This document shows, one piece after another, positions 20,762 to 32,043 of a stretch of DNA of 36,136 bases (position 1 is the stretch's first letter; each line of letters begins with the position of its first letter). This stretch comes from Scytalidium lignicola. Taxonomy: Eukaryota; Ascomycota; Leotiomycetes. The position numbers were made by a program, and so were the translations under genes. Below the pieces are notes generated by a model that was not told where the DNA came from, did not search any database, and saw only the letters and a program-made list of their open reading frames with translations. The stretch is from the NCBI GenBank assembly GCA_002812745.2, contig NCSJ02000404.1:1-36136 (forward strand), in the 5' to 3' direction.

Positions 20762-21750
20762 AAGAGTTATTTCCGTAGATGGCCTTTTTTCTTTTTCTTC
20801 TATTTTCCTCCAAATCAACTCTCTCTCTGCTCCGGCGATATTGCCTTTTCCCTTTGCATATCTACGGGTCTAACTTTTTCTTGAAAACTACCTATTTTTT
20901 TTTTAGTTTTATATGATGGCTAGATAGAAGAGCCTGGGACTGTGAAACGAGAAGGCATAAAATGGGATAGGAGTATGTTTTGATATTTTATGTTATACCT
21001 ATTCCTTCAATTTACAGAACATATGAAATGCAAAGGTCATGTTTCTTACATTCTACTGAATTCACTATCCTTTGCCATTATCTCTAGGGGTATCTGGGTG
21101 ATAGTCCTAGATTCTTGGCATACTACTCCCATTTCTATTGGAGGCTACTACTATACTGGCCTAAGATTTGCAAGAGACGACCGCGGATGCTTGGCTTGAC
21201 AAAGAAACGATGATAAGGACTCTGCCATGACAATCTGGAAGGCACATCGGCCGATTGATTGGAATGTTGGTCTAAGTGCATCAGAAAATAATATCTATTA
21301 GCTCAATTTCAAGTGGATTTCATAAAGACTTCAAATATCGCCAAGCCTACACTCCCTAGACTCCACAGATCAGGAAGAAAGCATCGCACTGAGGGCGGCG
21401 AGGGCGGTGAAATTTTTGCTAAAAACACGCTGGTGTAGCCATATCAAAATAACGAGTAGTACTATCTACTGGTTGGCATTATTTCCAATCACCTCGTCAT
21501 GCCTCAAGTGGCTCGGGGCCTCAACTGATGTGTCGAATTATCTGAGTCATTTCTCGTACTTGTTTATGCGCTATAATGTACCATGAGCCTTATGTTATAT
21601 TCTCTCACGTTGCAAATGAGCCAAGCGTTACGAAACACTTCTACATGATGATGCCTATCTACGATATGGGGGTGTGAACCCAGTCTATATATTTATCTCG
21701 CGGCCAGTCTAAGGCCATTTCTAGAGCTCTATCATCTCATCGATCTTATA
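20762..21750. other. Spacer between convergent permease and DUF1275 genes
   Basis: 989 bp, with a T-rich 3' UTR-like tract at 20786-20910. No gene or RNA is recognised. Confidence 0.55.
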
Positions 21751-22650
21751 CTACTCTTCTTGGGTGTATGACTCCGCCGGCCAGAAAAACCAAGAAATGA
21801 CAATCACCAGCTTGAGGATGGCCGCTGTCCACAATGCCCCAGCAATGCCTAGTGAACTATGTGCAAACAAGCCACCAAGAATAGCGCCGAGCAACAGCAG
21901 AATTGGAGCTATCATTCGGCGATTGCGCTCCATGTTATTGACGGCAAAGAGATCCGCATCTGAAAAGAGGTCGCAGTAGATGCTAGTCAATACCACGCTG
22001 GTCAGGCTGTTAAACTTCAGAGATCTACTGCACACAGCTTGCCCGGGGCTCTGAAGGGCGAGCAGCGCAATCGGCACCAACACATCCCACCCCAAGTCCT
22101 GATTGTCTTTAGTCGGTGGTCTAATGACAACGATAACGGCAGCTGCAACTATGAGGGCCATTTGAACAGCGAATGATAAACAGAGTACCCAGCGACGCCT
22201 GGGCGAAAAAAAGCGGTGGAAGCGGCTGAAAACGAAGGACCCAAAACAAAAGCATCCCAGTGACATGCCTGACTTTATCCACCTCGTAGACTCCTTCGGA
22301 GCTGCAAGCCCAAGGCCTAGATAGACGGTATTTCCTAAACTTCATCAGTCCCTTGTTATCTGGCGGCGTCTCTGTTGATCATGTAAGGAATGCATACCTG
22401 TTTGCATAGAAACGAAGGATCCCCAAATTGAGATCGAGGAACTATCGAGGAGCCCGGTGATCAGGTAACAGAAGAGGAGAATACCATCCGCCCAGTCGCG
22501 GCGAACGTCGGCCATCAGTTGTTTGCGCCATTGGGCCAGGACTGACTGCGATGCTGGTCTTCGGCCCAGGAGAGGCTGCTCTTCATCGACAACACTGTGG
22601 ACTCTGCCATTGATTGGGACAGGGTTCTCCGCATTGGCAGTAGAAATCAT
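21751..22650 (-). CDS. DUF1275 (YoaK-type) membrane protein
   Basis: Two exons: 22650-22398 and 22334-21751. The 63-nt intron starts GTATGC and ends TTTAG. The joined protein has 278 residues. A hydrophilic N-terminal 50 residues is followed by several hydrophobic segments. The splice restores SIWGSFVSMQTG-NTVYLGLGLA, the conserved early segment of DUF1275 proteins (compare 'F..MQTGNTV.LGL'). Later segments include GMSLGCFCFGSFVFSRF, a VQMALIVAAAVIVVI helix, and the FNSLTSVVLTSIYCDL block, also family-typical. The function is not established, and a membrane transporter-like role is usually suggested. It is divergent from the oxalate decarboxylase gene across 599 bp, so the two may share regulatory sites. 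Confidence 0.88.
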
Positions 22651-22812
22651 TGTGAATGATTGAACATACCCAAATCTCGAGAATTAACTTAAATGGATCT
22701 TGTCACAATGTACTTTGGAGATAGTCTTGTTGAGGATGAACTTGTCTGCACATCTCTTGTCCTCATCCAGGGGGAAAAAGCAATTTACCAGCAAGTCGCG
22801 AATCGAAGAGCT

Positions 22813-22820
22813 TGACGTCA
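22813..22820. promoter_or_regulatory. CRE-type bZIP site TGACGTCA
   Basis: An exact palindromic cAMP-response-element octamer, the consensus bound by ATF/CREB bZIP proteins (fungal Atf1/AtfA type). An 8-mer can occur by chance, but the position inside a divergent promoter makes a role plausible. Confidence 0.45.
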
Positions 22821-22929
22821 TGAAATACCGGAGCCCGTGGGTAGAAACCCGTAATTGCACATTCTGGAATTCAACAAAGACCCCTCTACTACTTGATGAG
22901 GATATATTGACTTTGAAGACGTATCTTTC

Positions 22930-22956
22930 GTGACAGATTGAGGCAAAATCTGTCAC
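22930..22956. repeat. Perfect inverted repeat, 10-bp arms, 7-nt spacer
   Basis: GTGACAGATT (22930-22939) and AATCTGTCAC (22947-22956) are exact reverse complements. It is a possible operator-like dyad or hairpin 0.3 kb from both start codons. Confidence 0.85.
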
Positions 22957-23249
22957 CGACGTCCATCAGTAAGCCCTCACCGACACCTCCGAGACGCGCA
23001 AACTTATGACACGATTTTACTATGGTTAGTTCAACGAAAGGGTGCAAATGATGAAATTGACGCAGAGTTTGAATAAAAATCCCGATAAAACTCGGATTTC
23101 TCTCGGTATCATGAGCAGCTGGGCGGATGATGGTGATGATGTCACCAGAGCGATGGGTGACGGATTGAAGGAGCAAGCAACCTAAATATATTCAAATACT
23201 CATGATTCTTGCTCCGTAATTGTAGCAATTTTAGACCCGCGAGAAACAC

Positions 23250-24737
23250 ATGATGCAGCTCCCTCAGATCAGTTTCGCCGTAGCTCACCTCCTCCTGCTT
23301 GGGGCTGGCTTGAACCAACTTTGCAATGCAGTCCCGGTGCAAGATAGTCCGCGCCAGCACCTGCTCAATGGCATGGAGCTTCCTCCGAAATATAGAAAAA
23401 CAGCAGTGCCATATACACCAGAGCACAGGGATCCATATGACCATGCTATCGATGCCATAGGGTCTGACCTAGATCCTCTGCCGTGGCGTAATGGGCAAGG
23501 TGCCTCAGTCTTGGGGCCATGGAATAAAGATCGCGCAAGGCAGAGCCCTGATCTTGTCCGGCCACCCAGCACCGATCATGGGAATCTGCCAAATATGCGA
23601 TGGAGCTTCGTCGACTCACACATCAGGATTGAGGTGAGTCGCTGCAGCAAGTGTGTTGATCAAAGCTCCCAAATAGCTCACTCCTTCTAGGAGGGTGGAT
23701 GGACACGCCAGACAACTGTTCGGGAGTTGCCCACCAGTGTAGAACTGGCTGGTGTGAACATGCGTCTCGAGGAGGGCGTCATTCGTGAGCTACATTGGCA
23801 CAAAGAGGCCGAGTGGGCTTATGTTCTTGAAGGAAACGTCCGTATTACGGCACTGGACTACGAAGGTGGTAGCTTCTTCGACGACCTTGGAAAGGGAGAT
23901 CTTTGGTATTTCCCTAGTGGTGTGCCACACTCCCTACAAGGGCTGAGTCCAAACGGTACTGAGTTCCTTTTGATCTTCGATGACGGCGCCTTCTCCGAGG
24001 AGTCGACGTTCCTTCTAACAGACTGGCTCGGTGAGTAACCCGCTGTTACCTTCTATTCTTACCAATATCTCTCTAACCTCATCGAAGCTCATACGCCAAA
24101 GTCCGTCATTGCAGAGAACTTCCATCTTGCCCCAGAAGTCTTCGCCCACATCCCTGAAGGAGAGAAATATATCTTTCAGGGTTCCCAGCCTGGTTCGATC
24201 GACGAAGAGCGTCCGCGAGGCAAAGGCGTGAAGAAGTCGAAGTATCAGTTCAGTCATAAGATGCTCGCTCAGGAGCCCATAAACACCTCGGGTGGACAAG
24301 TGCGTATCACTGACTCCAAAAACTTCCCCATATCTAAGACCGTGGCTGCCGCACACTTACTTATCGAACCGGGCGCGCTCCGAGAGATGCACTGGCACCC
24401 TAACGCTGATGAGTGGTCCTTTGTCATCCGCGGACGAGCCCGTATAACTGTCTTCGCAGCGGAGGGGAATGCACGCACTTTCGATTACGTCCCCGGGGAT
24501 GTTGGTATTGTGCCAAAGAACATGGGACACTTTATCGAGAACATTGGGGATGAACCACTCGAGATGCTGGAAATCTTCCGCGCTGATGAGTTCAGGGACT
24601 TCAGCCTGTTCCAGTGGCTGGGTGAGACGCCACAACGTATGGTTTTAGACCATCTTTTTACGGGTGATAAGGAGGCTGGAGAGAAGTTCCTAAAGGAGAT
24701 CAAGGATGCGGGGAAAGATGAAATTACCAAGCCGTAA
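23250..24737 (+). CDS. Secreted bicupin oxalate decarboxylase
   Basis: Three exons: 23250-23633, 23691-24030 and 24088-24737, encoding 457 residues. Both introns are 57 nt, beginning GTGAGT; the second has a CTAAC branch. The signal peptide is about residues 1-27 (ending NQLCNA). Cupin 1 has HWHKEAEW (H163, H165, E169) and H208 in FPSGVPHSL. Cupin 2 has HWHPNADEW (H343, H345, E350) and H389 in [10 protein letters not shown]. These are the two Mn-binding sites of OxdC. The lid reads SEEST (230-234), equivalent to the SENST lid of Bacillus OxdC whose Glu is the proton donor, which favours decarboxylase over oxidase. It converts oxalate to formate and CO2 outside the cell or at the wall. It is divergent from the DUF1275 gene. 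Confidence 0.94.
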
Positions 24738-25671
24738 GGATAAATCGCATACTGAAGTTTGTTTATATACGGAGCATATAAGCAAGGATCTCTACTTGTA
24801 GGATACCGTTATCTAAAGCTAAACTACTAAGCGAAAAAGTCGATTCTTAACCCTAGAGAGATACAGACGTTGATATATATCCCATGAGAATGTTCAGTCG
24901 AATATCCACGTCTGAGTATCAGGCCAATTAGACAAGTTCCTTTATCCTTCCCCCGAGGTTATGTATGATTTGTAGGGCTGCACGCNAAAAAAAAAACCCT
25001 TAATTATCAAATTGCCAAGTTGAATCGGGATTGAAGGTTCCTACATAGCCTAATCTAAACGCTTTCTTTTGCGAATGGTGTCCGGGTACAGGATATAAAT
25101 ATCTCTGGACTTCCGAAGTTAAAAGACCATAGAAAGGTATTCATTCACACGCATTGGCTAATCATCAGTAACACTTAAAAAAAACCTGTCATAAAATATC
25201 TCTCTCATGCCTACTGTCATGATCTTTCTCTGCCTATATAACATACACGCTAGACTAAAGCCGTGGGGTGTCACAGGCTAGTCAACATAGTAACACAGAA
25301 GTGAAAAAAAGGGCGCCTATACTCAGAAAATCTTGAGTGAGGTCATCGAATGGAAAAGTAAGAGTATGCCAATCCATAGCCCAATGCAACGCCAGCTAAC
25401 CATATAAAAAAGAGAGAATTATCTCAAAAAAAAAATCATTGCTCGTGCTTTATGCTCATGCTCATGCCAAATGCTCATGCCGCTCGTTAACGAGAAATGA
25501 GGTAAAACCAAAGGGGGATAAATAAAAAAAGGTATATCCACGAATCTGAAAGTATTGGATCTCTGCCGTTGTAAAAAGAACCCGCAATGCAGGGAAAAGA
25601 AGACAATAAGAACAGCAGAACTGTCTGGCTCAGAATTTTTTTGAATTCCCATCCTTTTCATAGAGAACCTT
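24738..25671. other. Spacer between convergent oxalate decarboxylase and Spa2 genes
   Basis: 934 bp, AT-rich, with an ambiguous base at 24986 next to a poly-A run. It contains a short GCTCATGC-type repeat near 25449-25481. No gene is recognised. Confidence 0.55.
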
Positions 25672-28600
25672 TTAAGAGAAATCATCGTCACCACCACCTC
25701 CTCTCCCCGTCTCACCATCAACGACATCAACCTTGAGGACCAGCTCTTTCGTTTCCCTCGCAATCTCAAATGCGATCGGAGGGAGAGATTTGGTCCATTC
25801 TCTCCATGCTCTATCGCTTTCCTCGTCTTCTCTTCCTTCATTTGCAATATCCTGACCTATGTCCCCGGCTTCAAGCAATCGTTGTCGGCAATCAGCAAGT
25901 CTCTTCAGAACTGGATCGCCTTGGCTTCTTAGTTCGCCGTTGCTTGCGGAGGATATGGCCTTTTCTGTTGAGGAAACAACGCTTTCGACAACACCAGCTA
26001 TGGAATTAATCTGGGAAGATATAGCAGATATGCCGGCTTCTGATCGGATGGAAGAAACCAGAGCTTGGATATTTTGTACCAGGAGCGCGGTTTGGTCTTC
26101 GAGATAGATCTGAATTTGGTTAGCTCCCTTTAGTAGCTTTCATTTTGAAATGAAGTCACCTTCAACTCTTCAACATCAGAACTCTGGGTCCTGATGCCAA
26201 AGCCAACACCCATAGGTGCAGGCGGAGTGGATCTATCGTTCCCGTTTAACATGCCCAAGCCGTTTCTACCCAAACTTCCTCTTGACATGCCTCGCTGGTG
26301 TCCCGAACTTCTCGGTATTGCTGCGGATTGACGTGGCGAGTTGACGGGACTGTACATCGAGGAACCTCCACTCGAATGGCCATTTCGTAAGCCCAAGAAT
26401 GGCGGTTGTGGTGTGCCTTCCTGAGGTGTAGGTTCCCGAACAGGGAAGAACCCAGTTGTATCGACGGGCTGCAGTGTGCCGTCATCATCATCTTCAAGCT
26501 CACCTGCGGGTGTCGGCCGGATCTTAACAGTCTTGATAAGTTCCACAACGGATGTTGTGAGGTGAGATGCCGCGGCATCAAGCAACGATATCGGAGAATA
26601 ACCCATTGCAGAGGAGAAATTCCTTGCAGCAGTAGTGAGATTGTTGGCTGTCGCAGATACTCTTGATTTGAGTTTTGCTTGCTGGGCCACCAATTCTTCA
26701 TTCTCAGATTGAGCATCATCAATATCTTTAGTGATATTCCGCACATTTACTACTACTGCCTTTAGGTAATCCATTACCTTTGACGGCTCTTCTGTACGTG
26801 CCACCCTCAAGAGCTCGTCGATTGAAATCTGGAACTTAGTAACATGGACATCCTTCACAAGACCATTCTCTTCGGTGAAACCATTGTCCTTTGTGTACCT
26901 TCCTGCGTTCGGAATTTGCAGCCCCATTGATGTAGCCCGCAATCCGCGTAGCTGTGTCTTCGTTCTCGCATAGCGATTCCTCCAGTCCTTGACTTCCTGC
27001 TCTAATTTTTCAACCATAGCTGTGAACTGTTCTTCTTTCTCGTAAGAGGAGGTGCTTCGTTCAGACAGCATTCTCATTTCTCGTAAGAATTCCTGAGCCT
27101 CTCCTCTAACTTCGTCCGTGACCTGTTGCTGTTCTCTGAGCTCCGCTCTGAGTTCTTCGTTCTCCCTTGCCAGCTCCGAATCACCAGGACCTTGAGAATT
27201 GCCTGCATTGTCCTGCAGTTCCTCTATCTGAGCACGCAAGTCTCTTTCAGTGCCAGCCTGTTCTGTTCGCACCCGATCCAGTTCCGACTGCAAGGAGTCG
27301 TTGAGACTCTGTGCATCTGCAAGCTTAGCTTCTAAATCTAGCTTGAGATCTTCCAACCTTTTCATCTCAGAGTTGTCTGCCGCCGATCGATCCTTCGCAT
27401 CCAGCGCATTTTGCAGCTCATCATCTTTACGTTTTATCGTATCTTCCATAGCATCCATCTTTTCTCTCAATTCAGCGATCTGAGCTTGATAATCTTCTAT
27501 AAGCTTCTTATCCGTCTATAGAGCTTATATTAGCATGTGGCGCAATTATCCTAGGAATATTATTTTTACCTCTGAACCGCCTATGCTCTTTTTGCTATCT
27601 CTATTGCGCGCTGCGCTTTCCAACGCAAATGCATCTCCATCTCCATCGTCATCGTCATTATCTTCTGCGCCGCTCTCATCTTCCACCATGGTGCTTTTAT
27701 TAGGTACTATCGTATTACTTTGAAAAGTTTTGGGTGTTGGCCTGCCGTAATCATTAGGTGGCATTCCAGGTGATGGGGGTATGTTATTCATCCCATTCAT
27801 AGGTGGTCTTGGCCCGTTTCGAGATTCACTTCTCATTGAATAGGCTACGGAGCTAGCATTCGAAGGCCGCCGCATGCGATTCGGATCTCGCATTCCGTTC
27901 GATGGGGTGCCGTTTTGGCTTCGACTTGGTGGCCTTCTGATAGAGGCAGGACTACCCATTCGTGGAATTCCACCTCCTGGAAAATGAGGAAATCTTCGCT
28001 CCAATTCATAAAAGACATCTGTGGCAAGATCCTTGAATCTGGCACCAGGCAGTGTAGAGAGCTTTTGCCGTGCTTGGTTTCGTTTGGGGTGGAATAAATC
28101 TTTCGGCATTAAATACGGAGGTGCTTCAGGTGCATTAGGCATGCCTGGGCCATTTGCCGCCCTCCTGCTACTTTGTTGTCTTCGCAATAACTCATCGAAC
28201 ACGTCCGTACTCAGCTCCTGAAATTGTACAGATGATAGACGCAGAAGTTTATCACGCGCCCTATTTGGCCTTGGATTTCCCTTCTCATCCCTTAGGGATT
28301 GCGCCAAATATCTTCTCAGAGCCACATAATGCTCGGATAAGACGGCTTCGAACTGTTCATCCTTCCTATTGTCACCGGCTTCACTTCTCGCATAAAGAGT
28401 TGTCCCGACACTGGACCGCGCTACAGAGCTAGGAGGCGAAGGGCCGCCCGCACCTCCTCCAGAATCAACTCGCGGCGGGAAGCCTCCATTCATTGTTCCG
28501 TTCGAGCTGTTCGAGACGGGAGGTGAAGCAAGTTGTCCACGGCCGTTTTGCACAGCTGGCGAGTATGGCAAGTATGTAGGCTCTTGATCGTTGTACCTTG

Positions 28601-28673
28601 AGATCCCTGACCATTCGCTACCTCCTACAGAAACTGGGGACATCGGTCCATTGCGACCATTCATTGTATACAC
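25672..28673 (-). CDS. SPA2: Spa2-type polarisome scaffold protein
   Basis: Three exons: 28673-27570, 27515-26160 and 26109-25672, encoding 965 residues. The introns are 54 nt (GTAAAA...TATAG) and 50 nt (GTGACT...TTCAG), both phase 0. The N-terminus is Ser/Gly/Pro-rich. Two Spa2-homology (GIT) repeats follow: RARDKLLRLSSVQFQELSTD (about 139-165) and RNQARQKLSTLPGARFKDLA with TDVFYELERR (about 198-227). Next come a basic linker, an acidic stretch (EDNDDDDGDGD), and a long coiled coil (about 370-560). A C-terminal helical region ends in LVLKVDVVDGE and a GGGGDDDF tail. Spa2 organises formin, MAPK-pathway and Rab/actin partners at growing hyphal tips. Translation could begin at the first ATG or the one three codons later. 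Confidence 0.92.
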
Positions 28674-31600
28674 GATTCGGATTGTAATATCCCCTTAGCA
28701 CAGATTGTCCCTGACAACCGTCTTTGCCTGGCCCAAGATTCTGATATATAGCAATCCCGATTACAGCATCACCTATCCTGCTAGCCGATATCTGATTCGA
28801 AGTCAATTCATGCAATTATGGTTCGAGTCTGAAGAGAAACGGTGTCCCTGAAACCGTTTGGAGCCCAAATTCCAAACAAGCGGAGCTCCCCCGGTCGTGG
28901 CCGATTCAAACAACCTCACCAGATTATAATTCGGCGGAGAGAAGGCAGTGTCGACGACGCGGTGGACAAGGCCGTTGGGGAGAAAAAAAAGTCTTGAATA
29001 ACTATAACTCAGAACTCAGATCCGACCTCTCTTTGGCTGCGTCGGTTCGGTGGCTGTTGAATGGTGACAGTGCTGGGCTGAAATTTGGCTTAACTGCGCG
29101 CTAAGTTTCCGTGGATAAGGGCTGTGAGTAGTGCATGCAAGGTTTCTGGAATGCGATAGGAGATGAGAGATGCGACAGCACGCCAATGGTACAAGATCTG
29201 GAACCGGCGGATAAAATGTTGTGGAAAAGAGGGTTCGTTTGAATGGCATAAGAAGAAAGCGACTTATGGTATAAGATGGTGGGAAAGGTAAAGGAGATNA
29301 AAAAAGATCGCTGGTAAAGTTCTGGACATACTGGTGAAGTGGCAGTGGTGACCGCTTGGGAATTTGACGCGGAGTTCGCCAGGGGTAGGAGTGGATTTCC
29401 CCTGGTCACCACGCTAGACCGGTTTGGGACAGGAGACATGGACCATGATAGGTTGGTCTAGGCTGTGCCCCCTCGCAAGTACCTAGGTACAGAGATGACA
29501 TTATGACATTATGGGGCATCAACGAACTCACTTCATTTCTTCTCAACCTTCTTCGGATTATTTTCACGGCTCCTGCAACGACTTGTAAACCGTACAAAGC
29601 TATACACAGTATCCTACGGAGAATGCTCCGAGCCGCGTCGCGAGCTGTTGATTAGGTGAGACGCCTCGAACAGACAGCTGCTTGTTTGCTGTAACACATA
29701 GGAAACATTTCTCGAGCTGGTCTAGTAAGTGACTGGTGACCCCGTCTCCAAGAGTAGCTCTAGGAGAAATCCGGTTTTATTATTCGGAAATAATAGTACA
29801 GCAATTCCGCAGTAATTTAAAGGCTTCTAGAACATATGCACCGTACTGTAAACGGGGTTTTTTATGGCACCCGTTCGTCGTCGTCAAACGCGCGTTCGGT
29901 TTCTCCCAGCGATACCCTAGCTACTTCTAATTTCCTCAATTATTATATGAGCCAGGGTTAGCCGTCTTAAGTCGGCACGTAACATTGACCGCTGGATAAT
30001 TAATTTAAATGAATTATTCTGCCGGTGCGTTGTTGATAAATTTCCTACCCTGACTAGTACGCTGAAGCTCACAACTGCATTCCTTTACAAGTACGGTCCT
30101 GAAGTTGCGAAGCAGATCGTCGAGAACAACTGACCTCAAAAGAGAGTTATTCGGCCCCTCGCCCTCTTAGGAAAACGCACGAAATCTCAAGCAAGGGTGC
30201 CAGACGGGTAGATCCTTTAGCGGTAAGTTATCTCGCAGCCAGTGCAAATACGAAGTATGGGGGTCTTGGTTAACTGGCACGACTGGCTCTTTCTTGCGTC
30301 TCTATCGGCCGCACAGGACAGTGTAGTTGCAGTGCACAACCAGTACCTGCGTCACCAAGTGTGTTGCGTGCTATTAGCTTCCGAAGTTTCCATAAATTCT
30401 GGCATTGGGCTGTGGGACCTAGATCACACGCAGTAGAGATCCCCCTTTGACAGTTTGGATGATGCTGCATCACTTTCTTTCGTTGTCTATCTACTCTGCA
30501 GATGTTTGGATAGAACGTCAAGTCAGTAGTTATCGGGGGATCATAACGGCCCCAAACGAAAAAAAAAAAACCGAAAAAAAAAACCGAAAAAAATTCTCAT
30601 CTTGATAAGAAGCGTCTGAGCATTGAGCTGTCTTGGTGGCGTACTTCTCACCGTCTGTCATCTCAGGACCAGGAGAAAAACTAATCCCACCGTCTGCAAT
30701 GGTCCCGTAGTTTCTTGTGCTAAAATTACAGCCCGATCGTGACCTCAGATAGATAAGGTCTGACCGGCTCAACGCTTGACAGCATTGCCGGCAGCGGCAA
30801 GTTCTGATCCCCGAGTCATTCTTACTGTCGTAATTGGCATGTGAGACAAATCATATGTACATCTGACACTGCACCTGGCACACGATATTTATTTGTTTAT
30901 CTATGTTGTCTCGTTCTGCTCTCATTCTGCACAAGGCGTCTCGCGAGGAGAGAGGCAACAACCAGCGCCCGGCAGCCAGCCAAAACACTGGCCGCTGCTG
31001 ATTGGCNNGCGCCGGACTTGAAACATAGGCCGTGTCTCGAAATAGATTCCTCAGGTGCATCCAAAGCGGGTCCCCACATTTCCATGCCTCAGTCGGGTCG
31101 GCGCAGCCATCGCAATTCATAATAACTTTTTTATCCTGCTGCCCCAACTCTCTCAAAGGGGGCTTCTATTATTCCTTCCCTTTCCAAACCGTTCGCGCAG
31201 CATTCTTGCTGGCAATCACGTGTCAAGATCACAGGATTGGTCGACGCTCGAACGTAGGCATCATCTTTGGGCAACGTGCCGCGGGGTGTGCGCGCCTTGT
31301 CGATAGTAAACGATAAAGTTTACTAATAAGCCAGGTCCTGTGTCCTAAAGTGTCTTGCGAGGAGAGAGCGTCTGCCCGTTCCCGGCGCTTCGCCAGCTCA
31401 CACGAGTCCAGTCGTCCAGCACCAGTTGCGCTGCTCAAGCGCTCTCAGCGCGAGCAGTTCCACCCAGGTCAGCTTGCAACTGTCTATTTAGTGGACCTCA
31501 TCGCAGCTCGATCCCGCCAGCCTGAAGGTATCGTGATCGAAGCGCATTGCTGTTGCAATTGGCCAGATCGGACGTCAGTGGGGTCTCGCAGCCCGTTCTC

Positions 31601-32043
31601 CAGGCTCCGTCCAAACGACCAACGACCACATCTTTTCCGTCGCGGCCCTCAAAAAACTGGTCTTCAGCCCTATCCAACGGCCTTGACGGACTCCAATCTC
31701 TTCCTGGACTTCCAACATTGCCTCAACCAGTGTGACAAGCGTGTCGGTCGCGCAACACCCTAACATTTTTAACAGCCTTACTGTAGTCTCGCTACCTCTC
31801 TACGTGTCGACGTTTCTAGTCGAGCCGAATTGAGTGAGCTGCGACAGCTCCAAGAGAAAGTGATTTGCGAGTCGCTTTGACCGTGACTTGGTTAGAGCAT
31901 CGCCTTGAACTCATACAATAACGGCTTGCTGGGCAAGCTGTGTGGGATCAGGCAGGATAGACTGAGCTAAAGCAAGGACGCGGTCTTGAGACTCTTCCAT
32001 TCGTTGTGCGACTTGAGGAGAAGGTCCGGTCCATTCCATCAAG
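28674..32043. other. 3.4-kb intergenic region between divergent Spa2 and Nbp2-like genes
   Basis: No gene is supported. It should contain the promoters and 5' UTRs of both divergent genes. Visible features are A-rich tandem (CCG plus poly-A) units at 30559-30593 and ambiguous bases at 29299 and 31007-31008. The plus-strand 31350-31763 open frame of 137 codons ends about 280 bp upstream of the Nbp2-like start and has no recognisable domain. It may be 5' UTR. Parts around 29750-30060 are AT-rich. Confidence 0.55.
30559..30593. repeat. Tandem poly-A / CCG low-complexity repeat
   Basis: Runs of 12, 10 and 7 A are separated by CCG twice. This is low-complexity sequence. A poly-A tail of a decayed retroelement was considered, but no element body is visible. 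Confidence 0.8.

Larger units (their letters stand above)
22651..23249. promoter_or_regulatory. Divergent promoter region between DUF1275 and oxalate decarboxylase genes
   Basis: 599 bp separate the two start codons. Visible elements are a perfect TGACGTCA octamer (22813-22820), a perfect inverted repeat (22930-22956) and a GGTGA-TGATG-TCACC dyad near 23131-23145. No additional gene is supported. Confidence 0.55.

Noticed and set aside
30559..30593. Poly-A units as the tail of a retrotransposon
   Set aside because: No reverse-transcriptase, endonuclease or target-site duplication signal could be seen on either side.
31350..31763. 137-codon plus-strand frame upstream of the Nbp2-like gene
   Set aside because: Arg/Ser-rich composition without a domain and overlapped by other open frames. 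More likely promoter or 5' UTR.
31885..31960. tRNA-like string GGTTAGAGCATCGCC
   Set aside because: It resembles a D-arm, but no acceptor stem pairing, anticodon arm or GTTCGA T-loop follows in register.
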